From Candidatus Rickettsiella viridis (lineage in GTDB: Bacteria; Pseudomonadota; Gammaproteobacteria; Diplorickettsiales; Diplorickettsiaceae): a stretch of DNA of 64,000 bases. The position numbers were made by a program, and so were the translations under genes. Under the pieces are notes generated by a model, which was not told where the DNA came from, ran no database searches, and saw nothing but the letters and a program-made list of their open reading frames with translations. Location: NCBI RefSeq assembly GCF_003966755.1, contig NZ_AP018005.1, forward strand, positions 62,001-126,000, given 5' to 3'. Shown piece after piece: positions 1-9,510 of the stretch. Each line of letters starts with the position of its first letter. Within the stretch, counting starts at the first letter, position 1.

Positions 1-2
1 TT

Positions 3-389
3 GTTAATATAGGCTCTATGAATGCGCATTGCGGACAACCGGATCTATTGATTTACTCATCCTCTAAAGGTGCGTTAATGACGATGACGCGTAATTTAGC
101 GGACAGTTTAGGCCCCGATCATGTGCGTGTTAACCAATTAAATGTGGGTTGGACACCAACGGATAATGAAGTGGCTTTGAAAAGACGCGAAGGATTACCC
201 GATAATTGGCAAGAAAAAATACCCAAAGTATACGCACCAAGCGGCCGCCTATTATCACCTGAAAATGTAGCTGCCCATGTTACATTTTGGTTGTCTGATC
301 AATCCGCACCCGTTTCAGGTGTGGTGTACGAAGTTGAACAATATCCCATTATTGGACGTAATCGCTTAAATGATTTGGTGATTACTTAA
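3..389 (+). CDS. Short-chain dehydrogenase/reductase, 3' part
   Basis: The window opens inside this gene: the frame is open from base 3 and reads VNIGSMNAHCGQ before the first internal Met at 18, so the true start lies upstream. A Y-S-S-S-K stretch about 18 residues in is the SDR catalytic YxxxK motif, followed by the usual helix (GALMTMTRNLADSLGP) and an RVNQLNVGWT stretch matching the post-catalytic RVNxxxPG segment. The C-terminal SGVVYEVEQ matches the SDR end (SGxxxxVDGG-like), although the usual double glycine is missing. It lies 54 bp before the mannonate dehydratase-like gene on the same strand, so a sugar-acid oxidoreductase role is plausible; the substrate cannot be read from the sequence. 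Confidence 0.85.
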   Translation, partial: VNIGSMNAHCGQPDLLIYSSSKGALMTMTRNLADSLGPDHVRVNQLNVGWTPTDNEVALKRREGLPDNWQEKIPKVYAPSGRLLSPENVAAHVTFWLSDQSAPVSGVVYEVEQYPIIGRNRLNDLVIT

Positions 390-443
390 TAGAGTTAGAT
401 CCTTTTACTTATTATTTATAAAAATGACTCACTGAGGTAAACG

Positions 444-1652
444 ATGAAAATTCAAGAAGCTAAGGTTTTTGTTAGCTGTCCTGACAGAAATTTTGTTACA
501 TTAAAAATTACGACTGACGAAGGTGTTTACGGTGTAGGTGACGCGACGTTGAATGGTCGCGAATTAGCGGTAAAGGCTTATTTAGAAGATCTTATTCCTT
601 GTTTGATTGGGCGGGATCCGGCACAAATAGAAGATATTTGGCAGTATTTTTATCGTGGTGCTTATTGGCGTCGAGGCCCCGTTACCATGGCGGCTATTGC
701 AGCCATTGATATGGCTTTATGGGATATTAAAGGCAAGGTGTTAAATACACCTGTTTATAATTTGCTTGGCGGTAAAAGCCGAAAAGGCGTGATGGTTTAT
801 GGCCATGCCAATGGGAAAGATATTAATGATACGGTTAAGGAAGTTGGCAAATACATAGAGAAAGGTTATTTAGCGGTTCGTGCACAAACAGGTGTTCCTG
901 GATTAAAAGATTCTTATGGTATTTCCGCTAAAGATAAAATGTATTACGAGCCAGCTACAAAAGGTCTACCTCAGGAATCAGAATGGTCTACCGAAAAATA
1001 CCTTAACTATGTACCTAAATTGTTTAAAAAATTACGTGAAGAATATGGTGATGAGGTACATTTTCTGCATGATTCACACCATCGTTTAACACCAATTGAA
1101 GCAGCGCGTTTAGGAAAGGAATTAGAGCCTTATCATCTGTTTTGGTTAGAAGATACCGTGCCAGCAGAACTACAAGAAGGTTTTCGAATTATCCGTCAAC
1201 ATACCACCACACCTTTAGCGGTGGGTGAAGTATTCAATACCATATGGGATACTCATATTTTGTTTACGGAACAACTGATTGACTATATCCGTATGTCAGT
1301 GGTGCATGGTGGTGGGTTAACACACATGAAGAAAATAGCGGCTATGGCTGAAGTTTACCACGTCAAAACAGGTTGCCATGGCCCTACTGACGTTTCTCCA
1401 ATTACGATGGCGGCTGCTTTACATTTTGGTATTTCAATCAATAATTTTGGTATACAAGAATATATGCGGCATACCGATAAAACGAATGAAGTATTTCCGC
1501 ATGCTTATACGTTTGATAAAGGCTATCTTTACCCAGGGGATAAACCAGGTTTAGGTGTAGATTTTGATGAAAAATTAGCTGAAAAATACCCCTATGAGCG
1601 TGCTTATTTACCCGTTAATCGAAAATTAGATGGTACGCTATTTAATTGGTAA
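444..1652 (+). CDS. manD: Mannonate dehydratase-like enolase-superfamily enzyme (ManD/RspA type)
   Basis: A 402-residue protein of full family length. It has the enolase-superfamily N-terminal cap and a barrel with metal ligands Asp210 (in FLHDSHHR), Glu236 (FWLED) and Glu262 (AVGE), plus His212. Arg146 and Tyr158 fall where the ManD Arg/Tyr catalytic pair lies. The family dehydrates D-mannonate to 2-keto-3-deoxygluconate, but many members are poor or inactive enzymes, so the physiological substrate is uncertain. The start ATG has GAGG 7 bases upstream. It follows an SDR gene closely, which suggests a sugar-acid catabolic unit. A hairpin follows the stop codon. Confidence 0.9.
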   Translation: MKIQEAKVFVSCPDRNFVTLKITTDEGVYGVGDATLNGRELAVKAYLEDLIPCLIGRDPAQIEDIWQYFYRGAYWRRGPVTMAAIAAIDMALWDIKGKVLNTPVYNLLGGKSRKGVMVYGHANGKDINDTVKEVGKYIEKGYLAVRAQTGVPGLKDSYGISAKDKMYYEPATKGLPQESEWSTEKYLNYVPKLFKKLREEYGDEVHFLHDSHHRLTPIEAARLGKELEPYHLFWLEDTVPAELQEGFRIIRQHTTTPLAVGEVFNTIWDTHILFTEQLIDYIRMSVVHGGGLTHMKKIAAMAEVYHVKTGCHGPTDVSPITMAAALHFGISINNFGIQEYMRHTDKTNEVFPHAYTFDKGYLYPGDKPGLGVDFDEKLAEKYPYERAYLPVNRKLDGTLFNW

Positions 1653-1664
1653 AGCATTCGATGT

Positions 1665-1686
1665 ACTCCCCACGCAAGTGGGGAGT
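1665..1686. terminator. Hairpin between convergent manD and htpG
   Basis: A perfect 9-bp stem (ACTCCCCAC / GTGGGGAGT) with a GCAA tetraloop lies between two convergent genes. There is no strong T tract on either side, so intrinsic termination is likely but may be weak. Confidence 0.6.
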
Positions 1687-1697
1687 TACAACAATAC

Positions 1698-3599
1698 TTA
1701 AGCTAATAAGTCATTAAGTCGTTTTACAAACGCAGCGGGATCCTCGAGATGTCCACCCTCTGCCAGAATGGATTGCTCTAAAAAGAGATGTGTCCATTCA
1801 GCAAGTCGCGCATCATCCTGCTCTTCTTTTAGACGTTGAACCAATCGGTGTTGAGGATTCAACTCTAAAATAGGTTTGCTGGCTGGAATAGATTGGCCAG
1901 CGGCTTGCAACATGCTGCGCATTTGGTTACTTAATGCATTTTGTTCGTTAACAATACAAGCGGGTGAAATAGTTAAACGTTGAGAAATACGAACTTCTTT
2001 TACTTTATCACCAAGAACTTCTTTCATTTGCTCTAATAGTGATTTGAATTCGTCTTCATTTTTTTTCTGCTCTTCTTTATTTTCTTCACCTGTGATGCCC
2101 GTGATATCCGCGTCTTTAGCGATGGATTGCAGCGTTTTTCCTTCAAACTCAGTTAAATGTGCGACTAACCACTCATCAATACGGTCATGTAGCAATAAAA
2201 CCTCAATATTTTTTTGACGAAAAATTTCTAAATGCGGACTGCTGTTAGCAGAGGAATAATTTTCGGCAGTAATATAATAGATTTTGTCTTGTGTAGACGG
2301 CATGCGCGCAACGTATTCTTCTAAGCTAACGATTTGCTCAGCATTATTTAAATGGGTTGACGAAAACCGTAACAGTTTGGCAAGCGCATCACGATTATTA
2401 AAGTCTTCAGCAAACCCTTCTTTGAGCACATTTCCAAAAGAGTTCCAAAACTGTTTGTATTGTTCCGTTTGATCTTGTGCAAGATTAGCTAATAATTCTA
2501 AAATTCGTTTACTAACAACAGAACGTATATTATCAACCAGTTTGTTGCTTTGTAAGATTTCGCGTGAAATATTTAAAGGAAGGTCATTGCTATCGACTAT
2601 CCCTTTTACAAAGCGTAAATAACGCGGCAGAAATTGTTCTGCGTCATCCATAATAAACACACGTTTAACATAGAGTTTTAAGCCGCGAGGTTTTTCATGG
2701 TTCCAGAGATCAAACGGTGCTTGAGAAGGTACGTAGAGCAAAGTGGTATATTCTTGTTTTCCTTCTACCTTATTATGGCTCCAAGCAAGAGGATCTTGAA
2801 AGTCATGTGCGACATGTTTATAGAATGCTTTATATTCATCTTCTTTGATTTGATTTTTAGGGAGTGTCCATAATGCTGTAGCATTGTTGACGGTTTCCCA
2901 GATGTCCTGTTCTTCGATGCTTTCATTTTTTTGCGCATCGGTTTCTGGTACGGGACGTTCCTTCTTCATATTAATCGGCAGCGTAATATGATCAGAATAT
3001 TTAAGTATAATGTTGCGTAGTCGCCAATTTTCTAAAAACTCATCTTCGCCTTCACGTAGATGCAATATAATTTCAGTTCCGGGTGTGGTTTTATTGATTG
3101 GCTCAATCGTATATTGGCCATCGCCTGTCGATTCCCAGCAAATGGCTTCATCAGCCGGTAAACCAGCCGCACGTGTATTAACCGTTATTTTTTCGGCAAC
3201 CATAAAAGCTGAATAAAAACCGACCCCAAATTGACCGATGAGTTGTGTATCTTGCGCCTTATTTCCCGTCAAAGAAGCTAAGAATTCTTTTGTACCCGAT
3301 TTTGCAATAGTGCCTAGGTTGGCAATGACTTCCTCTCTGCTCATTCCTATCCCGTTATCATTCAGTATTAACAGGCGTTTTGCTTTATCGATTTCTATGC
3401 TTAGTTTGAGCTGGGCATCTTCTTGTAAGGCAGGGTTTTGCAGTGCTTTAAAGCGGAGTTTATCGACCGCATCGGAGGCATTTGATATTAATTCGCGGAT
3501 AAAAATCTCTTTATTGCTATAAAGAGAATGGATCATGAGCTGTAATAATTGATTGACTTCTGTTTGGAAGCCCAGTGTTTGTTTTTCTGCAACGGTCAT
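1698..3599 (-). CDS. htpG: Chaperone HtpG (bacterial Hsp90)
   Basis: ATP-dependent cytosolic chaperone of the GHKL superfamily, 633 residues from the chosen start (E. coli protein 624). Visible motifs are the ATP-site Asn in ELISNASDA (about residue 40), DNGIGM (81-86) and the lid/glycine-rich GQFGVGF (122-128), followed by the middle and C-terminal dimerisation regions. The frame stays open upstream to 3722, but those extra residues are encoded by the dispersed repeat at 3629-3734. The ATG at 3599 has GGAGAG upstream and gives the normal HtpG N-terminus; an ATG at 3617 is the alternative. Confidence 0.95.
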   Translation of the reverse strand: MTVAEKQTLGFQTEVNQLLQLMIHSLYSNKEIFIRELISNASDAVDKLRFKALQNPALQEDAQLKLSIEIDKAKRLLILNDNGIGMSREEVIANLGTIAKSGTKEFLASLTGNKAQDTQLIGQFGVGFYSAFMVAEKITVNTRAAGLPADEAICWESTGDGQYTIEPINKTTPGTEIILHLREGEDEFLENWRLRNIILKYSDHITLPINMKKERPVPETDAQKNESIEEQDIWETVNNATALWTLPKNQIKEDEYKAFYKHVAHDFQDPLAWSHNKVEGKQEYTTLLYVPSQAPFDLWNHEKPRGLKLYVKRVFIMDDAEQFLPRYLRFVKGIVDSNDLPLNISREILQSNKLVDNIRSVVSKRILELLANLAQDQTEQYKQFWNSFGNVLKEGFAEDFNNRDALAKLLRFSSTHLNNAEQIVSLEEYVARMPSTQDKIYYITAENYSSANSSPHLEIFRQKNIEVLLLHDRIDEWLVAHLTEFEGKTLQSIAKDADITGITGEENKEEQKKNEDEFKSLLEQMKEVLGDKVKEVRISQRLTISPACIVNEQNALSNQMRSMLQAAGQSIPASKPILELNPQHRLVQRLKEEQDDARLAEWTHLFLEQSILAEGGHLEDPAAFVKRLNDLLA

Positions 3600-3628
3600 A
3601 GGGTAAATACTCTCCATAAAAGCTAGAA

Positions 3629-3734
3629 TATACTCTCCGCACTTGATATTGGCTGTGTTACCGCTTGCTTCGCAACCCTCATGTGGCTGTTCACCTTCGC
3701 AGCGTCTTGCCGAAAATCTCATTGCTGTGAGTAT
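3629..3734 (+). repeat. Dispersed palindromic repeat, copy A (upstream of htpG)
   Basis: A copy of the window's dispersed repeat, diverged from the others, with left end TATACTCTCCGCACTTGA and right end GCCGAAAATCTCATTGCTG then GTGAGTATA. The left end faces htpG and stops about 11 bp before the ATG at 3617. The repeat's minus-strand frame is open throughout and in frame with htpG ([18 protein letters not shown]), so this copy could give an N-terminal extension, although htpG retains its own start. Confidence 0.85.
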
Positions 3735-3857
3735 AAATGGTTAAATCACCTGGCAAGTAAGGGAAATATGAGGGCAAAAACACAGATTTCAAGCGGGTCA
3801 TGAGGCCAAAAAGCGAATTTTTGGCTTCAAATAGTGAATATACCATGATTTAGCAGA

Positions 3858-4391
3858 TTATTTCAGGCATGTTAGTTTTTGTACCTCCTTAAGGATAGCC
3901 TCAGAGCCGACAGTAAACCCTAGGTCATATGTTTCTTGATAGCTGAGCTTTTCTAAAACTAAAGGATTATTTAAAATTTCAAGCGCAGTAAATTGCTTTT
4001 GAATAACGTTAGTAGCTTGAGTAATTTCAATTGTAAAAATGGTTTGTTGGCTAGAATGATCATAATGTTTCGCAATCATTTTATATTGAGCCCGACAAGG
4101 AAAAATAATCAGATTATTATTGTTATGAAAATTTTTCTTATTAGAATTACTTAATATTTTTAGTAAATCGTAAGGAGAGAGTCCTTGTAATAATTGATGA
4201 TCATTAAATAACTCTGCAGCACATAATCTGAAAACTGAATTTTTCCCTACAATTTGCACTATGTAAACAGTATTTTTATTAGCTAATTCCTGGCCTATAA
4301 TCCGTAAGAAAAAAGGGTGGGAATTAGCTCGCTGTATGGACTTATATTTTAATTTAGTGGTGCTTATACAGTACCTAATAAATTTTAACAA
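3858..4391 (-). CDS. Hypothetical protein, 177 aa
   Basis: I do not recognise this protein. It starts with TTG at 4391, supported by a very strong Shine-Dalgarno AGGAGG 8-9 bases upstream. The N-terminus is basic (MLKFIRYCISTTKLKYK); there is no clear signal peptide or membrane segment. An Asn-rich stretch (NSNKKNFHNNNN) sits near the middle. It is the last gene of a minus-strand unit with the Cupin_5 gene (31 bp gap), the VUT transporter and the HTH regulator. Soluble, function unknown. Confidence 0.7.
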   Translation of the reverse strand: MLKFIRYCISTTKLKYKSIQRANSHPFFLRIIGQELANKNTVYIVQIVGKNSVFRLCAAELFNDHQLLQGLSPYDLLKILSNSNKKNFHNNNNLIIFPCRAQYKMIAKHYDHSSQQTIFTIEITQATNVIQKQFTALEILNNPLVLEKLSYQETYDLGFTVGSEAILKEVQKLTCLK

Positions 4392-4422
4392 CTATCACTC
4401 CTCCTGAAACGTAAATTACGCT

Positions 4423-5184
4423 TTAGTTAGATAAGGGATTTTTAACCGCCACATTATTTTGAGGTGCTCCCTTTTTTTCAGGTGTGTTTAGTGGTGTATC
4501 TAGTGAGAAAAACGGTGTATAGGTAATAGATTTTTTCTTCAATTCGTTAAATTCTTTTAATTGAACGTCAGGAATTAATTTTTCTATGGTTATTCTTTTT
4601 TCATCGTCTTTTTTATAAAGGAAACTTAATATTTCTAATTGTTCTTTAGTCGGATTGCTGTATAAACTAGGAGTAAATCCAGGGATGCATTCGCAGGTAA
4701 CCAACGCAAAATTATCTCTGTCTTGAGCCACCGTTAAATTATTCTCTACTCCAAATAAAGTGCTTTTTTTTATTGTTAAGTATGGGTTTTTTGAATTTAA
4801 AACAACGTTATTTATTTTATCTTGAGATAGAATAGAAATAATAATGTCACAACCTGCGATCCAGCGCCAATTTTCTGTCGTATCTAATGAGTGCCAACAA
4901 GAGGTTTGTTGATCCTTCATTAAATAAAAAATACCCGTGCGATCTATTTCCCCAGTTAAATCCTCTATTTTTAAAAATTCCCTAAAAAACCCTTGTTCAC
5001 TTGTTATCTTAGAAAGATCAGTTAACTTTAATAATTCAATAATTTTATCGGACAAAAGTCTTTCACCTATAGCAATATTGTTAAGGTATTGAATAAAATT
5101 TTCTATAGTTTCTTTTGTACCTGCTTTAGAGTCACCACGATCTAGTATGGATTGCATTTCAGCTATAATATATTTAATTTGCAT
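4423..5184 (-). CDS. Cupin_5 (DUF985)-like protein
   Basis: A 253-residue protein whose central part follows the DUF985/Cupin_5 pattern: SEQGFFREF (62-70; the family has PEGGYFRE), RTGIFYLM (82-89), a strand with His98 in SCWHSL, ENWRWIAGCD (104-113; the family has ExWhfyaGd), and CECIPGF (164-170; the family has xVaPGF). These proteins are small beta-barrel cupins of mostly unknown function. An N-terminal helical segment (1-60) and a Lys/Pro-rich tail (about 210-253) are extra to the family core. It is third in the minus-strand unit behind the transporter, with a 26-bp gap. Confidence 0.75.
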   Translation of the reverse strand: MQIKYIIAEMQSILDRGDSKAGTKETIENFIQYLNNIAIGERLLSDKIIELLKLTDLSKITSEQGFFREFLKIEDLTGEIDRTGIFYLMKDQQTSCWHSLDTTENWRWIAGCDIIISILSQDKINNVVLNSKNPYLTIKKSTLFGVENNLTVAQDRDNFALVTCECIPGFTPSLYSNPTKEQLEILSFLYKKDDEKRITIEKLIPDVQLKEFNELKKKSITYTPFFSLDTPLNTPEKKGAPQNNVAVKNPLSN

Positions 5185-5210
5185 ATTTTCCTCATTAATT
5201 ATTTATGTAG

Positions 5211-5912
5211 TTATTTAAACGGATTAAAATTAGTTTTAGTATCATAAACATCCAGTTGTTCTTCTAATTTTAAAAAGCCAGTAATAATAGAAGCAGGCCA
5301 TACGCCTAACAAGGAATAAAAGACTTCTACTGAATACACAGATAAGACCATATAAGTTAATTTTGACCAATGTATATGTCCAGTAAAACCAAATAAAATA
5401 GTGACTAAAACTAAGATGAAACCACCAATGGCCGATGATCCTAAACTCCTAAGCCAAAAATGTCTACCTTTCATCAAAATTTTCCATTTAGAAATAATAT
5501 AAATATTAATAAAACTGCTACTAACAACGGCTAAAATACCGGCTAATACAAAACGTAAAATAGGGTCAATCACTGCATTATAGGCAAGTTGGTATTGCCA
5601 GAAATGTGGTGAAGGCAGATGAATAATTAATTTTATGGAAAGGGCAAAAAATAATTCACAAATTAAGGTTATCCATATGATTTTTTTAGCGGCAATATAA
5701 CCATAAACCTCAGCGACAATGTCACCGATAATATAGGTTAAAGGGAATATTAGCGGCGCACCGGGTAAAAGTGCTGGACCTAAAGTAATTAGTTTATAGG
5801 CTACGACATCAGCGGCTAAGCTGATTGTAATATTAACCATCCCTAAGATAAGAATATAGTAACTAATATTGCTGGGTGTCGTAGGAAGACTCTTCGTCTT
5901 TGATATTAACAT
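5211..5912 (-). CDS. VUT/YhhQ-family transporter (probable queuosine precursor uptake)
   Basis: A 233-residue inner-membrane protein with about six hydrophobic segments. The family signature is visible: VVAYKLI, then FPLTYIIGDIVAEVYGY (about residues 55-72) with acidic residues inside a helix, AYNAV and LRFVLAG, then FINIYIISKWKIL and FWLRSLGSSAIGG. E. coli YhhQ imports preQ0/preQ1 for queuosine synthesis, a common need of bacteria lacking de novo 7-deazaguanine synthesis. The start lies 50 bp inside the end of the upstream regulator gene, which implies translational coupling or a somewhat later start. Confidence 0.85.
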   Translation of the reverse strand: MLISKTKSLPTTPSNISYYILILGMVNITISLAADVVAYKLITLGPALLPGAPLIFPLTYIIGDIVAEVYGYIAAKKIIWITLICELFFALSIKLIIHLPSPHFWQYQLAYNAVIDPILRFVLAGILAVVSSSFINIYIISKWKILMKGRHFWLRSLGSSAIGGFILVLVTILFGFTGHIHWSKLTYMVLSVYSVEVFYSLLGVWPASIITGFLKLEEQLDVYDTKTNFNPFK

Positions 5913-6540
5913 GCTGTTTATTGTCTTTATAATTCATTCTAATTTGGATGACTACACCTAAGTTTTTATAATTATCGGTAAAAGGAATAATTTCAGAAGC
6001 GCAGTCAGACGTTTTTAAATACAGCTTACTTTTAAAAATTAATAGTTGATATAATTGAGGAAGCTGTAATTTTTCTTCGGTAATGATTAAAAAATCACGA
6101 TTGTTAGGTGTTAAATGAGGATCAACAATTAACAAAGAGCCCGGCAGAAAATTATTCCATTGCTGTTCTTTTATAAGTAATGCATAACTATGCTGGCTTA
6201 ATGCCATGTCGGTTACTAACAAGGGCGCAAAAGATTGCTTACATTTATCTTTTTGAGGATTTGATGCATTTTCCCATTCTATAATAGGCACAGTAATTTC
6301 GTTTTGTAAGCGGCTGTTTTTTTCTAGCGGATCAATACCTATAAGTTGATCTACGCTTATATTAAAATATTGAGCAATAGGAACGAGAGAGGCAACGGTT
6401 GGATTATTTTCTTTATTGAGCCGCAATCTTTTCAGCGTAGATAGAGAGACACCCGTATGCTTATGCAGTTGCTGCGTATTTATCCTTTGTTCCTTCATAA
6501 GATACTCAAGTATATCATTTAATTTATTTTCAGAAGACAA
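5863..6540 (-). CDS. HTH (Cro/C1-type) regulator with S24/LexA-like C-terminal domain
   Basis: A 225-residue regulator. Residues 5-65 form an XRE-type helix-turn-helix (NTQQLHKHTGVSLSTLKRLR, then NPTVASLVPIAQYFNISVDQLIG). Residues about 105-205 resemble the LexA/C1 S24 fold (ALLIKEQQWNNFLPGSLLIVDPHLTPNNRDFLII, cf. G-D-x-hhVD). No Ser/Lys peptidase dyad is evident, so self-cleavage is doubtful. The start is TTG at 6540 with AAGGGG upstream. It is the first gene of a four-gene unit and probably regulates it; the same type of protein is common as a repressor in Legionellales. Confidence 0.8.
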   Translation of the reverse strand: MSSENKLNDILEYLMKEQRINTQQLHKHTGVSLSTLKRLRLNKENNPTVASLVPIAQYFNISVDQLIGIDPLEKNSRLQNEITVPIIEWENASNPQKDKCKQSFAPLLVTDMALSQHSYALLIKEQQWNNFLPGSLLIVDPHLTPNNRDFLIITEEKLQLPQLYQLLIFKSKLYLKTSDCASEIIPFTDNYKNLGVVIQIRMNYKDNKQHVNIKDEESSYDTQQY

Positions 6541-6794
6541 TGGATAAAATCCCCTTAAGCATTTTAATACTATCTTAAATTAATTTTTATAGTTTTTAGT
6601 ATAAGTTAAACTACCAGCTAAACTTTGTGCATAAAAATTATGCCAGCGATTAAAATTTTAATCAAATTTAATTTTTTGATATAAGCTGCAAATTATTTTC
6701 ACGTTTAAATATTATTTTTATTAATGATTGCATAGGAGTCCATTTATGAACTATTATAAAAAATAAGATTCGTATTTTTTTAAGGGAGAATGAA

Positions 6795-7202
6795 ATGGAA
6801 AATAAAAAAATTTTTTTATTAGTAGAGGATGATCCTATTATTCAACGCGTGCATCGCGCATTCCTGGAGAAAATGGGATTTCAAGTTGAATTAGCAGCAA
6901 CAGGTGCACAAGCATTAGAAATGTTTAAATCCAGAGCTTATCATCTCATTATTTTAGATGGTGGATTACCTGATATGCAGGGAGTAGAAGTGGGAAGAAA
7001 AATTCGAAGCTTAGAAAGAGAAAATAAAACAACAAGGAAACCTATTCTATTATTAAGTGCTTATACTTCTGAACTATTAAAACGCTGGTGTAAAGAGGCC
7101 GAAATAGATAGTTTTTTAATTAAGCCCGTTGATTATAAAGATTTGCTTTTTACTTTGGAAAATTATTTTAGTAAAGGTATTTTTAGTGATAGGGCTGCTT
7201 AG
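6795..7202 (+). CDS. Stand-alone response regulator receiver protein
   Basis: A 135-residue CheY-like receiver with no output domain. It has the acidic pair Glu11/Asp12-Asp13, phospho-acceptor Asp55 in LIILDGGLPD, Ser88 in LLLSAY and Lys110 in FLIKPVD, so the full phosphorylation site is intact. AAGGGAG precedes the ATG. The partner kinase is not in this window. Single-domain receivers of this kind act in phosphorelays or by protein-protein contact. A strong hairpin terminator follows. Confidence 0.9.
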   Translation: MENKKIFLLVEDDPIIQRVHRAFLEKMGFQVELAATGAQALEMFKSRAYHLIILDGGLPDMQGVEVGRKIRSLERENKTTRKPILLLSAYTSELLKRWCKEAEIDSFLIKPVDYKDLLFTLENYFSKGIFSDRAA

Positions 7203-7224
7203 TTTCTTGGTTACTGAAAGTGAA

Positions 7225-7257
7225 AATCCCTGAATAAGTATTGCCTTATCAGGGATT
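7225..7257 (+). terminator. Hairpin terminator after receiver gene
   Basis: AATCCCTGAATAAG pairs with CTTATCAGGGATT across a 6-base loop, 22 bp after the stop codon. The stem is strong; the downstream T tract is poor. Confidence 0.7.
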
Positions 7258-7264
7258 CATCGTT

Positions 7265-7393
7265 ATATTACTCTTTGCATCTGGATTTTTTGCTGCGCTG
7301 CCACACAACTTGCAATCCTTATGTATGTCGTAGGAATGAAAGGTTGCTTATTTTCGTGGCGCCTTGCCAAAAATCCTATTGTCGAGAGTCTAT
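7265..7393 (+). repeat. Dispersed palindromic repeat, copy B
   Basis: The most diverged full-length copy: left end ATTACTCTTTGCATCTGGAT, middle GCAATCCTTATGTATG, right end GCCTTGCCAAAAATCC. It lies between the receiver gene and a convergent small ORF, so unlike most copies it is not next to a gene start. Its minus-strand frame is still open (HKDCKLCGSAAKNPDAKS). Confidence 0.75.
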
Positions 7394-7446
7394 TTTTGAT
7401 TGTTATAAATTAATTCTGTTAGTAGAGCGTTGAACCAAGCTTGTTT

Positions 7447-7617
7447 TTATTTAATATTAACTAAATTAACGAAACCTGTTGAAAACTTTAAAGAAGGATC
7501 GCCCTCCTCCTTTTTTTCCGAAGCAGGCTCATGGTTGATGACACAAGCTAATATCCAAGCTACGCCTAACTCAAGCCCTGCTAATCCAACTCCGACTAAA
7601 ACGCCATCTATTATCAT
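7447..7617 (-). CDS. Possible small membrane protein, 56 aa
   Basis: A short ORF starting at ATG 7617, preceded 7 bases upstream by GGGGGA. (An in-frame ATG at 7632 has a poorer site.) The product begins MIIDGVLVGVGLAGLELGVA and forms one Gly/Val/Leu-rich hydrophobic helix of about 27 residues, then a charged tail with EKKEEGD. It has no recognisable family. The hydrophobic helix plus good ribosome site support a real gene, but the size is small enough that chance cannot be excluded. Confidence 0.45.
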   Translation of the reverse strand: MIIDGVLVGVGLAGLELGVAWILACVINHEPASEKKEEGDPSLKFSTGFVNLVNIK

Positions 7618-7871
7618 ATTCTCGTCCCCCATTAAATTGTTAAAATTTCTTCATTAACCTGTAGGTAAGCAAGCTTTTCTCTTCTAATCTTTTTGAGTTG
7701 AAAAGGTTTAAAAAGCGCGGCCCACTAGAAAAAGAAAGAACATAATTATCGTAATTCTTTGTTATTAGACACCTATTAATAGTGGCTTTTTACAATAGAA
7801 AGGGGTAGCGGGCTGAGAGGAAAGGGTTGTAAGCAGTTGGATAGGCGAGATGCAATTTAAGGCTTATAGCC

Positions 7872-9080
7872 TTATAGAGCTGCTTGGATGCCAAAGACTA
7901 CAAAAAGGAGGCCAATAATCCCGAGAAAAAGTAATAGAGGTTTGCCTCCTTTTAATTTAAACCCCTGGGATAAAGGGGTTTTGCTATAACGCCCACGCCA
8001 GGCCATTAAAGTAGGCAATATAATAAAAAGAATAGCGCAGTAGATTCCAGCATAGCTTAATGCCCCGATGAAGGCCCCCGGATAGAATAATACGATCGTT
8101 AAAGGCGGTAAAAGTGTGGCTGCATAAACCAGAATGTTTCCTTTTCCTCGTTTTGCAATACGTAAACCATCCGCTAAAAAATCGGATAGACCTAACATGC
8201 TGGCAAGAAAGGAGGTGGCAAGGCAAATAGAGGTAAAAATTCGTGCTAATAGTGAAATAAAGCCGTTATTAAGAAAATAGCTAAGTTGGCGAACAAACTC
8301 ACTCGTAGAATGCCTAGAATGTAACATATCGATGAGTCCATGCTCTCCCCCACGTGGGAGAATGCCCATAATAGTGAGGTCCCAAAATAAATAGCAAACT
8401 AATGGAATTAGGCTTCCTATCAAAATAACTTTGCGTAATTTAATAACATCACCGTGAAAGTAAGTTCGCAGGCTGGGGATAATATTTGCAAAGGTAAAAG
8501 ACGTTATCATGACCGTTGCACCGCCGGTTAAATAAGCAAGGTTGCCCTCTTTGAGTTTGCTAATTGAGATAAAGGGGATAAGAAATAGAACTAAGAGTAG
8601 ATAAATACTAAATTTGCTGAACATCAAGCCACGATTTACATAATCGACGTAGTGAATACCTTTATAAACGACATAACTTAAAATGCCGGTAAATAATATG
8701 ATAGCAATCCAACTGGGAATATTTAGGCCCAAGCTCGTTAATAATCCAGTTAGGAAATCGCCCCCGCCTGCCATGTAAGCAGCAAGTACTGAGTAGAACA
8801 ATAACAAATAGCTGATCCAAGCGATGGTTTCTCCCCATTTTCCCAGCAAAATTCTGGCCATGGTGATAATGTTGGTGTTGGCTGGCAACCATAGATTAAC
8901 CTCAAGCACTAAAAAGGCGCTTGCTGTCATTACAAACCAACAAATAAACATTAATATCAGAGAGTTAATAAAACCTGTTTCTGCCGTTGCAATGGGGAGT
9001 GCTAACATTCCACCACCAACAGCTGTTCCTACGATCAGTAGAACCCCACCAATAAATTTCGTATCAATTTTATTAGACAT
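7872..9080 (-). CDS. tyrP: Aromatic amino acid permease (TyrP/Mtr/TnaB, HAAAP family)
   Basis: A 402-residue inner-membrane proton symporter with about eleven hydrophobic segments. The N-terminal IGGVLLIVGTAVGGGMLALP is diagnostic for the hydroxy/aromatic amino acid permease family, where it forms the broken first helix of the substrate site. Length matches E. coli TyrP (403). Substrate could be tyrosine or tryptophan; the sequence does not settle it. Amino-acid import fits a host-dependent bacterium. Confidence 0.9.
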   Translation of the reverse strand: MSNKIDTKFIGGVLLIVGTAVGGGMLALPIATAETGFINSLILMFICWFVMTASAFLVLEVNLWLPANTNIITMARILLGKWGETIAWISYLLLFYSVLAAYMAGGGDFLTGLLTSLGLNIPSWIAIILFTGILSYVVYKGIHYVDYVNRGLMFSKFSIYLLLVLFLIPFISISKLKEGNLAYLTGGATVMITSFTFANIIPSLRTYFHGDVIKLRKVILIGSLIPLVCYLFWDLTIMGILPRGGEHGLIDMLHSRHSTSEFVRQLSYFLNNGFISLLARIFTSICLATSFLASMLGLSDFLADGLRIAKRGKGNILVYAATLLPPLTIVLFYPGAFIGALSYAGIYCAILFIILPTLMAWRGRYSKTPLSQGFKLKGGKPLLLFLGIIGLLFVVFGIQAAL

Positions 9081-9510
9081 ATCAAAATGGAGATTTAAAT
9101 TATATTCCTATACCTATTGCACTTTGAATTGCAGAGATGCTTTTTCAAAATACGAACGCTACATCCATTGGATTAAAGTTACCGTATAACAAAGACTTTT
9201 GTGATACAAGTATTGCAAATTAAAAAATATATATTTAGCTGAGAATAGTTGAGGAGTGGTAGTGTATTTTCACCAACAAATTATCTACATTCGGTACTTT
9301 GTTAGAATAGGCTTTTTCGGATAGATCTTGAAAAAAGTATATAGCCTGGTACCCCTCTTGCTACATGAGCCTAAGTGTCGAAGTTATAGAAGCGCATGCC
9401 TAGCGTCAGCTATAAATGTAAGTATTTTAACTACAAAATTGCGATAAAAGTGCGGATAAGCGCCAAGGCTTCTATTTTGTCCCTTAAGGTATTAGTGGTA
9501 GTATAAGCGG
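9081..9510. other. 430-bp region without a recognised gene
   Basis: This gap between divergent tyrP and the sufA-like gene carries promoters for both. I see no tRNA, repeat copy or credible ORF. The stretch 9340-9420 is more GC-rich than its surroundings and could hold a small RNA, but I can assign none. Confidence 0.4.

Noticed and set aside
3600-3722. The 41-residue N-terminal extension of HtpG
   Set aside because: The residues are encoded by repeat copy A, there is no ribosome site at 3722, and native starts at 3617 or 3599 give the standard HtpG N-terminus.
9340-9420. A possible small RNA in the tyrP/sufA-like gap
   Set aside because: GC-richer than the surroundings but no hairpin-plus-T-tract or known RNA pattern; not supported.
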